DNA of 64,000 bases. Source: Desulfobotulus pelophilus. Its GTDB lineage: Bacteria > Desulfobacterota > Desulfobacteria > Desulfobacterales > ASO4-4. How positions within the stretch are numbered: the stretch's first letter is position 1; each line of letters opens with the position of its first letter. Below are positions 10,092-18,739 of the stretch, one piece after another. The stretch spans positions 1 through 64,000 of the forward strand of contig NZ_JAPFPW010000008.1 in NCBI RefSeq assembly GCF_026155325.1. The letters are read 5' to 3'. The position numbers were made by a program, and so were the translations under genes. The notes beneath the pieces are model-generated. The model made no database searches. It worked only from the letters and a program-made list of their open reading frames with translations, and had not been told where the DNA came from.

Positions 10092-11432
10092 TCATATTTT
10101 TTTAAGAAGCTGATTGGCCGCCACCAGCAGAGGGTCCCAGACAGGACTGAAGGGGGGAGCATAGGCCATGTCTGTGGTGCTGAAATCCACCACCCGCATT
10201 CTGGCGTGCAGGGCTACGGCAGCGGCATTGATGCGGCGGGCCTCATTATCCCTGCCTACCATGGAAACCCCCAGCAGGCGGCCGCTTTGCCTGTCCCCCA
10301 CCATCTGCACCCATACGGGCCTGGATCCGGGAACGGTTTTGGCTCTGGAATAGGTTTTTACAACGACCTCCACAGGGTCAAAACCGGCTTTTTCTGCCTC
10401 ATGGAGAGTGAGGCCGGTGCGGGCCACTTCCACATCAAAAATTTTGAAAACACCGGTTCCCGCTACTCCTTCCATGCGTACGGGCCTGCCTGTGATATGG
10501 TCGGCCACAGCCCATCCGGCCCTGTTGGCGGTGAGGGCCATGGGGATCCAGGTTTTTTCTCCGGTTACCACATGATAGGCATCGGCGCAGTCACCGGCCG
10601 CATAGATGTCCGGATGGCTGGTCTGCATGCTGCGGTTCACCGCAATGGCTCCGGCGGCCCCCAGCTCCAGTCCGGCTTCCTTTGCAAGGAAGCTTGAGGG
10701 GCGTACACCGATGGCCATGAGGACCATTTCTGCATCAAAGCAGGCTTCCCTGCAGCAGATATCCAGCCTGCTGTCATGGGTCTCAATGCGTTCCGTGGTG
10801 CAGCCGTGGTTGATGAGAACTCCCTTTTCCCGTAACGCCGTGTCCACCGCGGCAGAAAGCTCCGGTGCCAGCCATGGCAGGAGTTCCGGGCGGTTACGGA
10901 TAAGTTGCACGGTAATGCCCCTTTCCGTAAGGGCTTCACACATTTCAAGGCCGATGTAGCCTGCTCCGATAATGGCTGCTTTTTCAATTCTTTTTTCTTC
11001 TATAAAGGCTTTCACTCTGCGGCCGTCATCCAGGCTTTTCAAGACAAAAACATGGGGCAGCTCATGACCGGGAATGAGGGGCATATTGGCAACGGATCCA
11101 GTGGCAATGAGCAGCTTGTCAAAGGAAATCTCAAAGGGTTTTCCTCCGGCATCCTTTCCGGAAACCCTTCGGTTTTTCGGGTCAATGGCTTCCACCCTGT
11201 GTCCGAGACGAAGATCTATGTTCTGCTTTTCCCGGAAAACGGCAGGAGCCCGCATGATCAGTGTCTCCATGTCGCCCTCTTCATCGGCAATGACATAGGG
11301 CATGGAGCAGGCACTGTAGGAAACATCTTCCGTCATTTCAAGAACGGTGATGGCCATGGCCGGATCATTGCGACGGGCGCGGCTGGCAGCACTCATACCT
11401 GCCGCATCACCTCCGATGATGACAAAGTGCAT
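10092..11432 (-). CDS. FAD-dependent CoA-disulfide reductase / NADH oxidase-like protein
   Basis: This 446 aa flavoprotein is in the single-cysteine pyridine nucleotide-disulfide reductase group (CoADR, NADH oxidase, Npx). It has an N-terminal FAD-binding GGDAAGMSAASRA motif, the redox-active Cys42 in YSACSMPY, a central NAD(P)H site (IGAGYIGLEMCEAL), the second FAD motif (DIYAAGDCAD) and a C-terminal dimerisation domain. The single Cys forms a mixed disulfide with CoA or a sulfenic acid. The substrate is probably CoA-disulfide, a persulfide or O2/peroxide. It is a paralogue of the gene at 11651-13348 and lies downstream of it on the same strand. Confidence 0.88.
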   Translation of the reverse strand: MHFVIIGGDAAGMSAASRARRNDPAMAITVLEMTEDVSYSACSMPYVIADEEGDMETLIMRAPAVFREKQNIDLRLGHRVEAIDPKNRRVSGKDAGGKPFEISFDKLLIATGSVANMPLIPGHELPHVFVLKSLDDGRRVKAFIEEKRIEKAAIIGAGYIGLEMCEALTERGITVQLIRNRPELLPWLAPELSAAVDTALREKGVLINHGCTTERIETHDSRLDICCREACFDAEMVLMAIGVRPSSFLAKEAGLELGAAGAIAVNRSMQTSHPDIYAAGDCADAYHVVTGEKTWIPMALTANRAGWAVADHITGRPVRMEGVAGTGVFKIFDVEVARTGLTLHEAEKAGFDPVEVVVKTYSRAKTVPGSRPVWVQMVGDRQSGRLLGVSMVGRDNEARRINAAAVALHARMRVVDFSTTDMAYAPPFSPVWDPLLVAANQLLKKI

Positions 11433-11650
11433 AGGGACTCCTTTCGGATAGGAAGTATCCGTATCGTGTAAACTGGCTGGTGATGCCTGGCGGCATCTGG
11501 GCTGAGCCGCCTGTTCGCCGGACCCGGTATGCAGGTACGGTATGGCTCAGGATCAGGCAGGCGGCCGTGGAGTTTTGGGAGGGGTCGGGCTACGGCCGGG
11601 TAACCGGTATTTCCCGGCCCCTCTTTCGTATGGAAACAGTATCGTTTTTT
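11433..11650. other. Intergenic spacer between the two reductase genes
   Basis: This 218-base spacer holds a hairpin (GGCCGGG at 11594-11600 with CCCGGCC at 11613-11619) just after the upstream gene on the minus strand. There is no T-tract, so it is at best a weak terminator. The spacer suggests that the two reductases are not one tight operon. Confidence 0.4.
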
Positions 11651-13348
11651 TCAGGATGCGACAAATTTTTTATAGGGCCATGCCACAACCCCGCCATCCA
11701 TATAGCGCACCTTTGCATAACCTGCCCCGTCAAGAATTCGCTGGGCCTCGTAACCCCGCAGGGAAATTTTGCAAAACGTTATAATTTCTTTGTCTTTTGG
11801 TATGGTTTCTATCTGTTCCCTCAGTTTGCCAAGGGGTACAAGGCGTACCCGTTCATCTTCTATGCGTATCTGCTCAAATTCTTCAGGAGACCGCACATCA
11901 AGAAAAATAAAGTCATCGCCTTCTTCCATGCGGGTTCTGACTTCCGAAGGAGTGATGCCGTGGCCGATGTCGTTGATTTTGTTTTCCGCAATATTAGCCG
12001 CCACAATGATGTTGTCCATGGCCGGACTGAAGGGAGGAGCGTAAGCCAGATCATAATTGCCGAGGTCCATCACCGTACCCCCGTGGCTCATGGATGTTAC
12101 GGCCACCTCAATGCGCTTGGCCACATCACCGTATCCCACCACCTGGCAGCCCACAATTCTTCCCGAAGGGTTTTCTGCGATGAGTTTGATAATAATGACT
12201 TTGGCTGAGGGCAGGAAATGGGCTCTGTCCGGTGCGGGGGAAAGGGCGGTTACCACGGAAAGTTCTTCCTGGCCGGTCTCTTTTTCCGTGAGGCCCGTAC
12301 GGGCAAGGGAGAGATCGAAAATCCTGACTATGGCCGTACCGAGAACACCGGGAAAACGGGTGGGCCTGCCGCAGATATTGTCGGCAATGACCCGGCCGTG
12401 TTTGTTCGCTGTGGAACCCATGGGCGCATAAACCGGCTTGCCCGTAACGCGGCTGGTATTTTCCACACAGTCTCCGCCCGCATAAATGGACGGATCGCTG
12501 GTGCGCATGTGGCTGTCAACACGGATACCTCCCAGAGGGCCGATTTCAAGACCCGCTTCTTCAGCCAAACGGATTTCAGGCCGTACACCCACGGCAATGA
12601 GTACCATATCGGCAGGATAGCTTCCCTGTTCGGTCACCACGGTCCGTACCCGGCCCTGATCATCCCCCAGAATTTCCTTTGCCCTGTCCTTCAGATTCAG
12701 GGCGACTCCTTTTTGCAGCATTTCGTTTTTCAGGTGAAAGGCAATTTCCGGATCTACCAGATTTTCAAGAAGGTGTTCGGTCTGTTCCACAATCCGGACC
12801 TTCATTCCCTGCCTGACAAAGGCTTCGGTGACTTCTACACCAATGAGTCCTGCACCAATGATCACGGCATGCTTACCTTCCAGACTGCCCTCCTGATCCC
12901 TGATTTTCCGGGCATCCTCCACCGTGGAAAGAAAATTGACCCCTTTGAGTTCTACGCCCGGAATGGGCGGCTGGATGGTGCGGCTGCCAACGGCCAGAAC
13001 CAGTTCATCGTAGGGGAATACCCGCCGTTCACCCGTAAGGGTGGAAACCGCATGGACCTCTTTGGTTTTTCTGTCAATTCGTTCCGCTACTGTGCGGTTT
13101 ACAACGGTGATGTCCTTGACAGCTCTGAAAAAATGGGTGTCCCTCACCACCCCGGCAGGAGTGCTCATGAGTTCGGAATGATCCCGGACTTCACCGGCAA
13201 TGTAGTAGGGAAGACCACATCCGGCATAGGAGAGGATTTCATTCTTTTCAATGATGGTGACTTCCGCATGGGGCATGAGTCGCTTGATACGGCTGGCAGC
13301 CTTGGGGCCACAGGCCACACCGCCGATAACAACAACGCGTTTTTTCAT
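11651..13348 (-). CDS. CoA-disulfide reductase with C-terminal rhodanese domain (CoADR-Rhd)
   Basis: This 565 aa protein combines a CoA-disulfide reductase (residues 1 to about 450) with a rhodanese domain (about 465-565). The FAD motif is GGVACGPKAASRI, the redox-active Cys44 lies in YAGCGLPYYIAG, and the NAD(P)H motif is IGAGLIGVEVTEAF. The rhodanese module has its active Cys in TFCKISLRGYEA (CX4R loop). CoADR-Rhd enzymes are known NAD(P)H-dependent polysulfide, persulfide and CoA-disulfide reductases, so handling of sulfane sulfur fits a sulfur-cycling anaerobe. The ribosome site AAAGGAG lies seven bases before the ATG. Confidence 0.92.
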   Translation of the reverse strand: MKKRVVVIGGVACGPKAASRIKRLMPHAEVTIIEKNEILSYAGCGLPYYIAGEVRDHSELMSTPAGVVRDTHFFRAVKDITVVNRTVAERIDRKTKEVHAVSTLTGERRVFPYDELVLAVGSRTIQPPIPGVELKGVNFLSTVEDARKIRDQEGSLEGKHAVIIGAGLIGVEVTEAFVRQGMKVRIVEQTEHLLENLVDPEIAFHLKNEMLQKGVALNLKDRAKEILGDDQGRVRTVVTEQGSYPADMVLIAVGVRPEIRLAEEAGLEIGPLGGIRVDSHMRTSDPSIYAGGDCVENTSRVTGKPVYAPMGSTANKHGRVIADNICGRPTRFPGVLGTAIVRIFDLSLARTGLTEKETGQEELSVVTALSPAPDRAHFLPSAKVIIIKLIAENPSGRIVGCQVVGYGDVAKRIEVAVTSMSHGGTVMDLGNYDLAYAPPFSPAMDNIIVAANIAENKINDIGHGITPSEVRTRMEEGDDFIFLDVRSPEEFEQIRIEDERVRLVPLGKLREQIETIPKDKEIITFCKISLRGYEAQRILDGAGYAKVRYMDGGVVAWPYKKFVAS

Positions 13349-13508
13349 CCGGGCTCCTTTGATCGCAAGGGTTTATATCATTTCCCTTTTCAGGGATTCG
13401 GGCGGATTTTTACCGGAGTATAATGAGCGTATGTTCAAAAAAAGGTTACATATTTTTTGTTGTTGGCCGGAGGCATGCCGATGGGATACGGATATGGCGC
13501 AAAGGGGC

Positions 13509-14234
13509 TCAGGGAAGAAGCCGGACCGGTTTTTCCAGAAGAAAGGACAGGTTTTCCTGAAGAAGGAGCCCTGTGACGGGGGTTTTTCGGGTGAAAAGGA
13601 GCACTTCTTTTTGACCCACGGCCAAAAGAGTTGTCTTTTGTAAAAGAAGACCGCTGCCTTCCCTGAGGCCAAGAACGCGGCCCCGTGGATGGAGGGTGAG
13701 ATATTCCTGAATGCGTTCTGACCGGGTTTCTCCCCTGTGCCCCGGAGGATGGGCATCCGTGTAATGGGGGTTGATCTGAAAAGGGACAAGATCAAGGGCT
13801 TCCAGTCCGCCGTGATCTACAATGGGCATGTCATTGGTCGTGGCAATGGTGGGACAGGCGAGGTTGGCACCGGCACTCCAGCCCAGATAGGGAGTGCCTT
13901 GTTTTACATACATGGATAGAGGTTCCAGCAGCTTTGCATCATGGAGTCTGCGCCGGAGCAGGTGGGTGTTTCCCCCTCCCACCACAATGGCCTCTGCCCT
14001 TTCCATGGCAGACAGAGGCTGCTGGCAGCGGTGAAGTCCCTGAACCAGGATACCCATGGGAGCAAAGGCCATGGCCAGCTTTTTTTCATAAGCGTCATAG
14101 TCCGGGGACGGGGCAGCAAAGGGGATGAACAGAACTTCCCTTACGGCCCCCAGAAACCCGGCCATGGTTTTTTCCCAGAATCCCAGCCATGAAAAGCCCT
14201 CCTGACCGGAGTTGCTCAGGAGCAGCAGGCGCAT
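13509..14234 (-). CDS. pepE: Peptidase E (alpha-aspartyl dipeptidase, family S51)
   Basis: This 241 aa cytosolic enzyme hydrolyses dipeptides with N-terminal aspartate. The nucleophile lies in the elbow GWSAGAN. The motif NPHYTDAHPPGHRGETR is diagnostic for PepE. The ATG at 14234 was chosen because the protein then begins MRLLLLSNSG, as in the family. The same frame stays open further upstream, but only inside the helicase gene. The start is 13 bases past the helicase stop and has a CGGAG ribosome site, so the two genes are probably co-transcribed. Confidence 0.9.
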   Translation of the reverse strand: MRLLLLSNSGQEGFSWLGFWEKTMAGFLGAVREVLFIPFAAPSPDYDAYEKKLAMAFAPMGILVQGLHRCQQPLSAMERAEAIVVGGGNTHLLRRRLHDAKLLEPLSMYVKQGTPYLGWSAGANLACPTIATTNDMPIVDHGGLEALDLVPFQINPHYTDAHPPGHRGETRSERIQEYLTLHPRGRVLGLREGSGLLLQKTTLLAVGQKEVLLFTRKTPVTGLLLQENLSFLLEKPVRLLP

Positions 14235-14247
14235 GGACGGCTCCGTT

Positions 14248-15945
14248 TCAGGCATCATCCTTTTTTTCCTGAACGACATTTTCTCCGGAAGGGGAGGCCG
14301 ATGGCTTACGCCGTCTTCGGCGTTTTTTGGGGGTAGGTGCACCCGGATCTCCGGAAGGTTTTTCCTGTTTTTCCTGTTTTTCCGGGGAGGAGGGAGTCCC
14401 ATGCTGGGTACGTCGGGCAGGCCGTCTTCTGCGTCCGGGGCGGTTCGAGGGAGCCTGTTCTCCGGATGCCTTTTCCGTCTCCTGAATCCGGGGCGGCGGG
14501 GGTGGAATCTCCAGAAGCTCATCCTCCGGGTATTCGCAGGTGAAAGGTTCTCCGATATAGTCTTCAATGGCTGGAATATAGAAAGAATCCTCTTCATCGG
14601 CAAAACTGATGGATATACCGGAGGCTCCGGCCCTTCCCGTTCGGCCGATGCGGTGGACAAACTGTTCCGGATCCTGAGAAAGGTTGTAATTGACCACATG
14701 GCTGATGCCGTCAATATGAATACCCCGTGCAGCCACATCCGTTGCCACCAGTACGCGGAAGGATCCGTTTTTAAAGTTGTCCAGTGCCCGGATGCGTTTA
14801 TGCTGGGGCACATCGCCTGTGATCATGGAAGAAGAGATGTTATATCGCTTCAGCCGTTCGCTGAGATGGCGGGCTTCGCTTTTGCGGTTGGTGAATACCA
14901 TCACCCTTTCCAGCTTCTGTCGGGTGAGAATATTCCAGAGCAGGGCGAATTTCTGATCTGCCGTAACAATGTAGTTTTTCCGGGCCACACTTTCCGTTGC
15001 AATGACATCGGGCTCTATTTCCACGTTCACCGGATCTATGGTCCACTGACGGGAAAGGCGCATGACATCATCGGAAAGGGTGGCGCTGAAAAAGAGGGTC
15101 TGGCGCTGTTCCTTGCGCGGGGTTTCGTACACGATCTGCTTTACATCGGGAATGAAACCCATATCCAGCATGCGGTCCGCCTCATCAATGACAAGGATTT
15201 CTACCTTGTACAGACGGATCAGTCCCTGTTTTTTGAAATCCAGCAGACGGCCCGGTGTGGCTACCACAATATCCACAACCTTTTCCGCAAGAATTCGTTT
15301 CTGATGCTCATATCCCATTCCACCGAAAATGGCAGCAATCCGGATGGATGTGTATTTACCCAGATCCCTGGCATCCTGCTCGATCTGCAGGGCCAGTTCG
15401 CGGGTGGGAGCCAGTATAAGGGCTCTGGGAACACCGGGCCTGCGGTTGTCTCTGGGGTTTTTCATGAGTCGGGTGTAGATGGCCAGAAGAAAGGCGGCAC
15501 TTTTGCCGGTTCCCGTCTGGGCCTTGCCTGTGGCATCCCTTCCTTCCAGGGTTCCGGGAAGAATATCCGCCTGAATGGGTGTGCAGTACTGAAAGCCCAG
15601 TTCATGGATACCCCGCATCAGTTTGGCCGGCAGGCCAAGATCATGAAAGCGGGTTTTGCCTTCCATTTCCGGAATGGTAAATATGTTCGGATTCCACTCA
15701 TGGCTTTCGACGGGAAGATCGGAAGAGGTTCTTCCGGAGGTCTTCTTTTTTGGGCGGGTATCGGAATTCAGACTTTCTCTGGGTTTTTTGTTTTTTTCCT
15801 TTCCTGCCTCAGAAGAAAGACGGTCCCTTGCAATTTTATCAGGAGATGGAGGAGTGAGCGGTTCTGCGGTGGTCTCCGGGCGGCCTTTGGCCTTGCCCTT
15901 TCCAAAAATACGATCTTTGAGTTTAACAAAAATGGCTCGAATCAA
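14248..15945 (-). CDS. DEAD-box ATP-dependent RNA helicase (RhlB/RhlE-like)
   Basis: This 565 aa helicase has all core motifs in order: AQTGTGKSAAF (I), PTRELALQI (Ia), IDEADRMLDMGF (II), FFSATLSDDV (III) and HRIGRTGRAG (VI). A basic, proline- and lysine-rich N-terminal extension of about 110 residues precedes the core. A basic, low-complexity C-terminal tail (about 475-565, RRRRKPSASP) follows, probably for RNA binding or degradosome contacts. It probably acts in RNA decay or ribosome assembly. Confidence 0.94.
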   Translation of the reverse strand: MIRAIFVKLKDRIFGKGKAKGRPETTAEPLTPPSPDKIARDRLSSEAGKEKNKKPRESLNSDTRPKKKTSGRTSSDLPVESHEWNPNIFTIPEMEGKTRFHDLGLPAKLMRGIHELGFQYCTPIQADILPGTLEGRDATGKAQTGTGKSAAFLLAIYTRLMKNPRDNRRPGVPRALILAPTRELALQIEQDARDLGKYTSIRIAAIFGGMGYEHQKRILAEKVVDIVVATPGRLLDFKKQGLIRLYKVEILVIDEADRMLDMGFIPDVKQIVYETPRKEQRQTLFFSATLSDDVMRLSRQWTIDPVNVEIEPDVIATESVARKNYIVTADQKFALLWNILTRQKLERVMVFTNRKSEARHLSERLKRYNISSSMITGDVPQHKRIRALDNFKNGSFRVLVATDVAARGIHIDGISHVVNYNLSQDPEQFVHRIGRTGRAGASGISISFADEEDSFYIPAIEDYIGEPFTCEYPEDELLEIPPPPPRIQETEKASGEQAPSNRPGRRRRPARRTQHGTPSSPEKQEKQEKPSGDPGAPTPKKRRRRRKPSASPSGENVVQEKKDDA

Positions 15946-16062
15946 AAGAATACCTTTTTACAATTTGGATACAACAATTATGCGCCCCAACGCCTGCCAC
16001 CGGGCAGGGGTTGCCGGAACGCCCCTTTTCATGCAGACGCAAAAAGAAAGATAATATAAACT

Positions 16063-16605
16063 TCACTTCACAATCTCAAGGAAATCTTTAAATTCCGGCA
16101 CATCGGACCGGGCCATGGCTTCAAAAAGAAGTCCTTCCGTACAGCCCGGCAGTACACCGAAAGCCTGCATCCGCAGCAGTCCGGCTTCCTTGTCTGCCGG
16201 GTTACGGGAAGAGACCGCATCCATGGCCACATGAACCCGGAATCCTTCTGTACCAAGCCCCATGGCAGTCTGGGCTACGCATACATGGGCCTCTATGCCG
16301 CAGATCAAAATGTCTTTGGCTGCATGTTCGGAAAGCCAGTTCCGGAATGCGGGTTCTCTGTGTCCGGAAAAATGGTGCTTGGTGAAAAGCGGTGCCGTTT
16401 CCGCAAGGCATCGCAGTTCCGGAAGAACAGGTCCCAGACCCTGGGGATTCTGATCCAGAAAACAAAGGGGCAGCTGTAAAAGTCTGGCTCCCCGGATCAG
16501 GATGGAGCAGCGCTCGATGAATTCTCTTGCTTTGTGCATAGCCGGAAGCAGCCGTTGCTGCACATCTACAACCACAAGGCAGGGCGGATTGTCAAAGGGG
16601 ATCAT
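16063..16605 (-). CDS. Isochorismatase-like cysteine hydrolase (YcaC-type)
   Basis: This 180 aa hydrolase of the isochorismatase superfamily shows the catalytic triad. The Asp is in VVVDVQQRLL (about residue 14), the Lys in LFTKHHFSG, and the Cys in ICGIEAHVCVAQTA. The family cleaves amides or vinyl ethers in the cytosol. The substrate is not evident, and the length and CGIEAHVC motif match the YcaC/nicotinamidase-like branch. It lies 57 bases after the M20 peptidase gene on the same strand. Confidence 0.85.
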   Translation of the reverse strand: MIPFDNPPCLVVVDVQQRLLPAMHKAREFIERCSILIRGARLLQLPLCFLDQNPQGLGPVLPELRCLAETAPLFTKHHFSGHREPAFRNWLSEHAAKDILICGIEAHVCVAQTAMGLGTEGFRVHVAMDAVSSRNPADKEAGLLRMQAFGVLPGCTEGLLFEAMARSDVPEFKDFLEIVK

Positions 16606-16662
16606 TTTTCCTCCATTAAAAAAGAGATGTTGGAAACCAGACAGAACCGCAGCGGAGGGTGT

Positions 16663-17766
16663 TCAGGCCATGCCCTTGAGAACGTCTGCCTTTATAAGGA
16701 TCCGGATAAGGAAGCGCCAGCCCGTTTCAAGGCTTTTCCTCAGAAGAAATTCATCGGGTCTGTGGATGTGGCCGCATCGGCAGATACCAAAGGTGGCCGA
16801 AGGCCATCCAGCTTCAAGGCTTGCATTGGCATTGCTGCTGATGGGTTTTTCCCTTATGGAAAAGCCTGTCTCTGCAGCGGCCTCTGTCAGGATGTTGCTC
16901 AGAAAATCCGGCTTGACAGCTATGGCTGCGGGTCGGTGTCCGGCAGGGTCAATCTGGATTTCAAGGGCGGCCTTTTTGGCAAGGGTGCGGAGTTTTCTGT
17001 CCGCCGTTTTCAGCAGCAGGGGGTCCGTGCTGCGAAACTCGAAAAGGGCACGGGCTTTTCTGGCAATGGCGTTGATGCCTTCCCCACCCCCTATGGTTCC
17101 AATGTTTGAGGTAAGACGCCGATGGACGGCTCCGGGAGGTGTATCGGCTATATCCACAGCTTTCTGCAGGAAAGCAATGAGTTCCGATATGGCGTTTTTT
17201 TGTCCCCAGTCTTCCCATGAGTGGCCTCCCGGTCCTCGAACGGATACCCTGTACCTTCTGCATCCCACAGCGGAAAGGGAAAAACTCTCCATGCCCAGAT
17301 CCAGACAAAAGAAAGCATGGGGCAGAAAATCAGAACGGGAAAGGTAGTGCCGGATTCCCTTCAGGTTTCCCTCCCCCTCTTCTCCTGTGGAAAAAAGCAG
17401 ACGCAGCGGCCGGTTCAGCAGCAGCCTTTTGCTGTGGACCCCTGCGGCCAGCATGATAAGGAAGGAAACGGCCGCAAGATTATCCGCCACACCAGGGCCA
17501 CAGAGTCGCTCCTCTTCTATCTGAAGCTCCCCACCGCCCGGGCCGACAACATCCATATGGGCATCCATAACCACAGGTGCCGTCTTCTGTTTATGGGAAA
17601 AAATTACTTCCAGATTACCCGCACCATCCACCGTAAAGGGAATGCCCATGGATGCAAGCCGTTGTCCCAGTACAACACGGCGGGGGGCCTCATTTCCCGT
17701 TGGTCCGCAGGCAGCCATCAGGGGCTTCAGCAGCGACAGAAAGTCTTTTTCTTTCCATGTTTCCAT
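16663..17766 (-). CDS. M20-family metallopeptidase
   Basis: This 367 aa zinc amidohydrolase/peptidase has a two-metal site. Its parts are the HXD in VVMDAHMDVVG, the bridging Asp in GVADNLAAVSF, the Glu-Glu in FSTGEEGEGN, the Asp in FCLDLGMES and a final His in CRCGHIHRPDEF. The dimerisation lid domain sits between (about residues 175-290, GGEGINAIARKARALFEFRS). It could be a tri- or aminoacyl-peptidase or an ArgE/DapE-type deacylase, and the substrate is not predictable. AAGGAGGATTCC precedes the ATG. Confidence 0.86.
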   Translation of the reverse strand: METWKEKDFLSLLKPLMAACGPTGNEAPRRVVLGQRLASMGIPFTVDGAGNLEVIFSHKQKTAPVVMDAHMDVVGPGGGELQIEEERLCGPGVADNLAAVSFLIMLAAGVHSKRLLLNRPLRLLFSTGEEGEGNLKGIRHYLSRSDFLPHAFFCLDLGMESFSLSAVGCRRYRVSVRGPGGHSWEDWGQKNAISELIAFLQKAVDIADTPPGAVHRRLTSNIGTIGGGEGINAIARKARALFEFRSTDPLLLKTADRKLRTLAKKAALEIQIDPAGHRPAAIAVKPDFLSNILTEAAAETGFSIREKPISSNANASLEAGWPSATFGICRCGHIHRPDEFLLRKSLETGWRFLIRILIKADVLKGMA

Positions 17767-18078
17767 AAGGAATCCTCCTTTTTTATTACCATAGGCCTCT
17801 CTGTGTTTTTTTGCAAAAAAAGGACCCTTGACAGCTTTGTGATTGTGTTTACTTTTTTGCCATAAAAGAGCTTGCCATGGCAGTTACGACTCTTTTCTAT
17901 AATATACAGGAAGCAAAGACATGGATAAAAAATGTGCATAAAATTGTATAAAAAATTTATAAATAAAAAACTTTTATAATGAAATTAGGTTGCGGTGCAA
18001 AAAGAATTATATTGTCTCATTTCATATAAAAAAGAGCAAAGATAAAAACAAAAATAATAGATAAAAGGAGGTGCTGTT
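17767..18078. promoter_or_regulatory. AT-rich divergent promoter region upstream of hsp20
   Basis: This 312-base, very AT-rich spacer lies between divergent genes. A TATAAT at 17975-17980 could be a -10 box for hsp20, although no good -35 sits 17 bases upstream. TTGACA at 17828-17833 is another candidate -35. No CIRCE element was seen. A strong ribosome site (AAAGGAGG, 18063-18070) ends the region. Confidence 0.4.
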
Positions 18079-18528
18079 ATGACACTGGTAAGATGGGAAC
18101 CTTTCCGCAACGTTGCCTCTCTGCAGGATCGTATTAACCGGATGTTTGACGACGCTTTTAACAAGGCCAGAGATGTGGAGGAAGACGGTATGGGTGCATG
18201 GCGGCCTTCGGTGGATATTTTTGAGACGGAAAGCGCCATTATTCTGGAAGCCGAGCTTCCCGGTGTAACCCGTGATGATATCAGTGTAGAAGTGGAAAAC
18301 AATGTGCTTTCCCTGAAAGGAGAGCGAAAGGAAGTGCGTGAGGTGGAAGATGACCGCTACTACCGCAGGGAGAGGATTGTGGGCCGGTTTCACCGGGCTT
18401 TTACCCTGCCAGTGGATGTGGATCATGAGCAGATCCGTGCCAACTTCCAGAATGGTATTCTTCGACTGGAAGTTCCCAAGCCAGAGGAGAAAAAACCTAA
18501 GAAAATCGCCATTAAGGTGGATAACTGA
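18079..18528 (+). CDS. Small heat-shock protein Hsp20 (alpha-crystallin family)
   Basis: This 149 aa ATP-independent holdase chaperone has the class A bacterial N-terminus (LVRWEPFRNVASLQDRINRM). The alpha-crystallin domain (about 42-135) includes VDIFETESAIILEAELPGV and the strand FQNGILRLEVPKPE. The IxI-like tail is IAIKV. It is monocistronic, with a strong ribosome site and a strong terminator close downstream. Confidence 0.96.
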   Translation: MTLVRWEPFRNVASLQDRINRMFDDAFNKARDVEEDGMGAWRPSVDIFETESAIILEAELPGVTRDDISVEVENNVLSLKGERKEVREVEDDRYYRRERIVGRFHRAFTLPVDVDHEQIRANFQNGILRLEVPKPEEKKPKKIAIKVDN

Positions 18529-18615
18529 TAGCCGGTTTTCCCTGCCGGAGAAGCCCTCCCTCCGGCAGTTCAAAGTCCTTTCTTATGGAAAGGCAGCATA
18601 AGTACCTTCCCCCGG

Positions 18616-18645
18616 AAAAGGCCCTGATCAGGGCCTTTTCTTTTT
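18616..18645 (+). terminator. Rho-independent terminator of hsp20
   Basis: A perfect palindrome (arms AAAAGGCCCTGA and TCAGGGCCTTTT, 18616-18639) is followed by C and a run of six T. It lies 88 bases after the hsp20 stop. Confidence 0.88.
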
Positions 18646-18739
18646 TCCCGTAAATCGTTACAGTCCTGTCTGCGGTCCGGGATGACCCGTGTACCTTATC
18701 CAGTGGTTTTATGTTACATTCATACCCCAGGCGAGACTT

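Noticed and set aside
14212-16059. Long plus-strand open frame opposite the DEAD-box helicase
   Set aside because: It is antisense to a gene with all helicase motifs; its sequence is of shadow type, with no family motif and no ribosome site.
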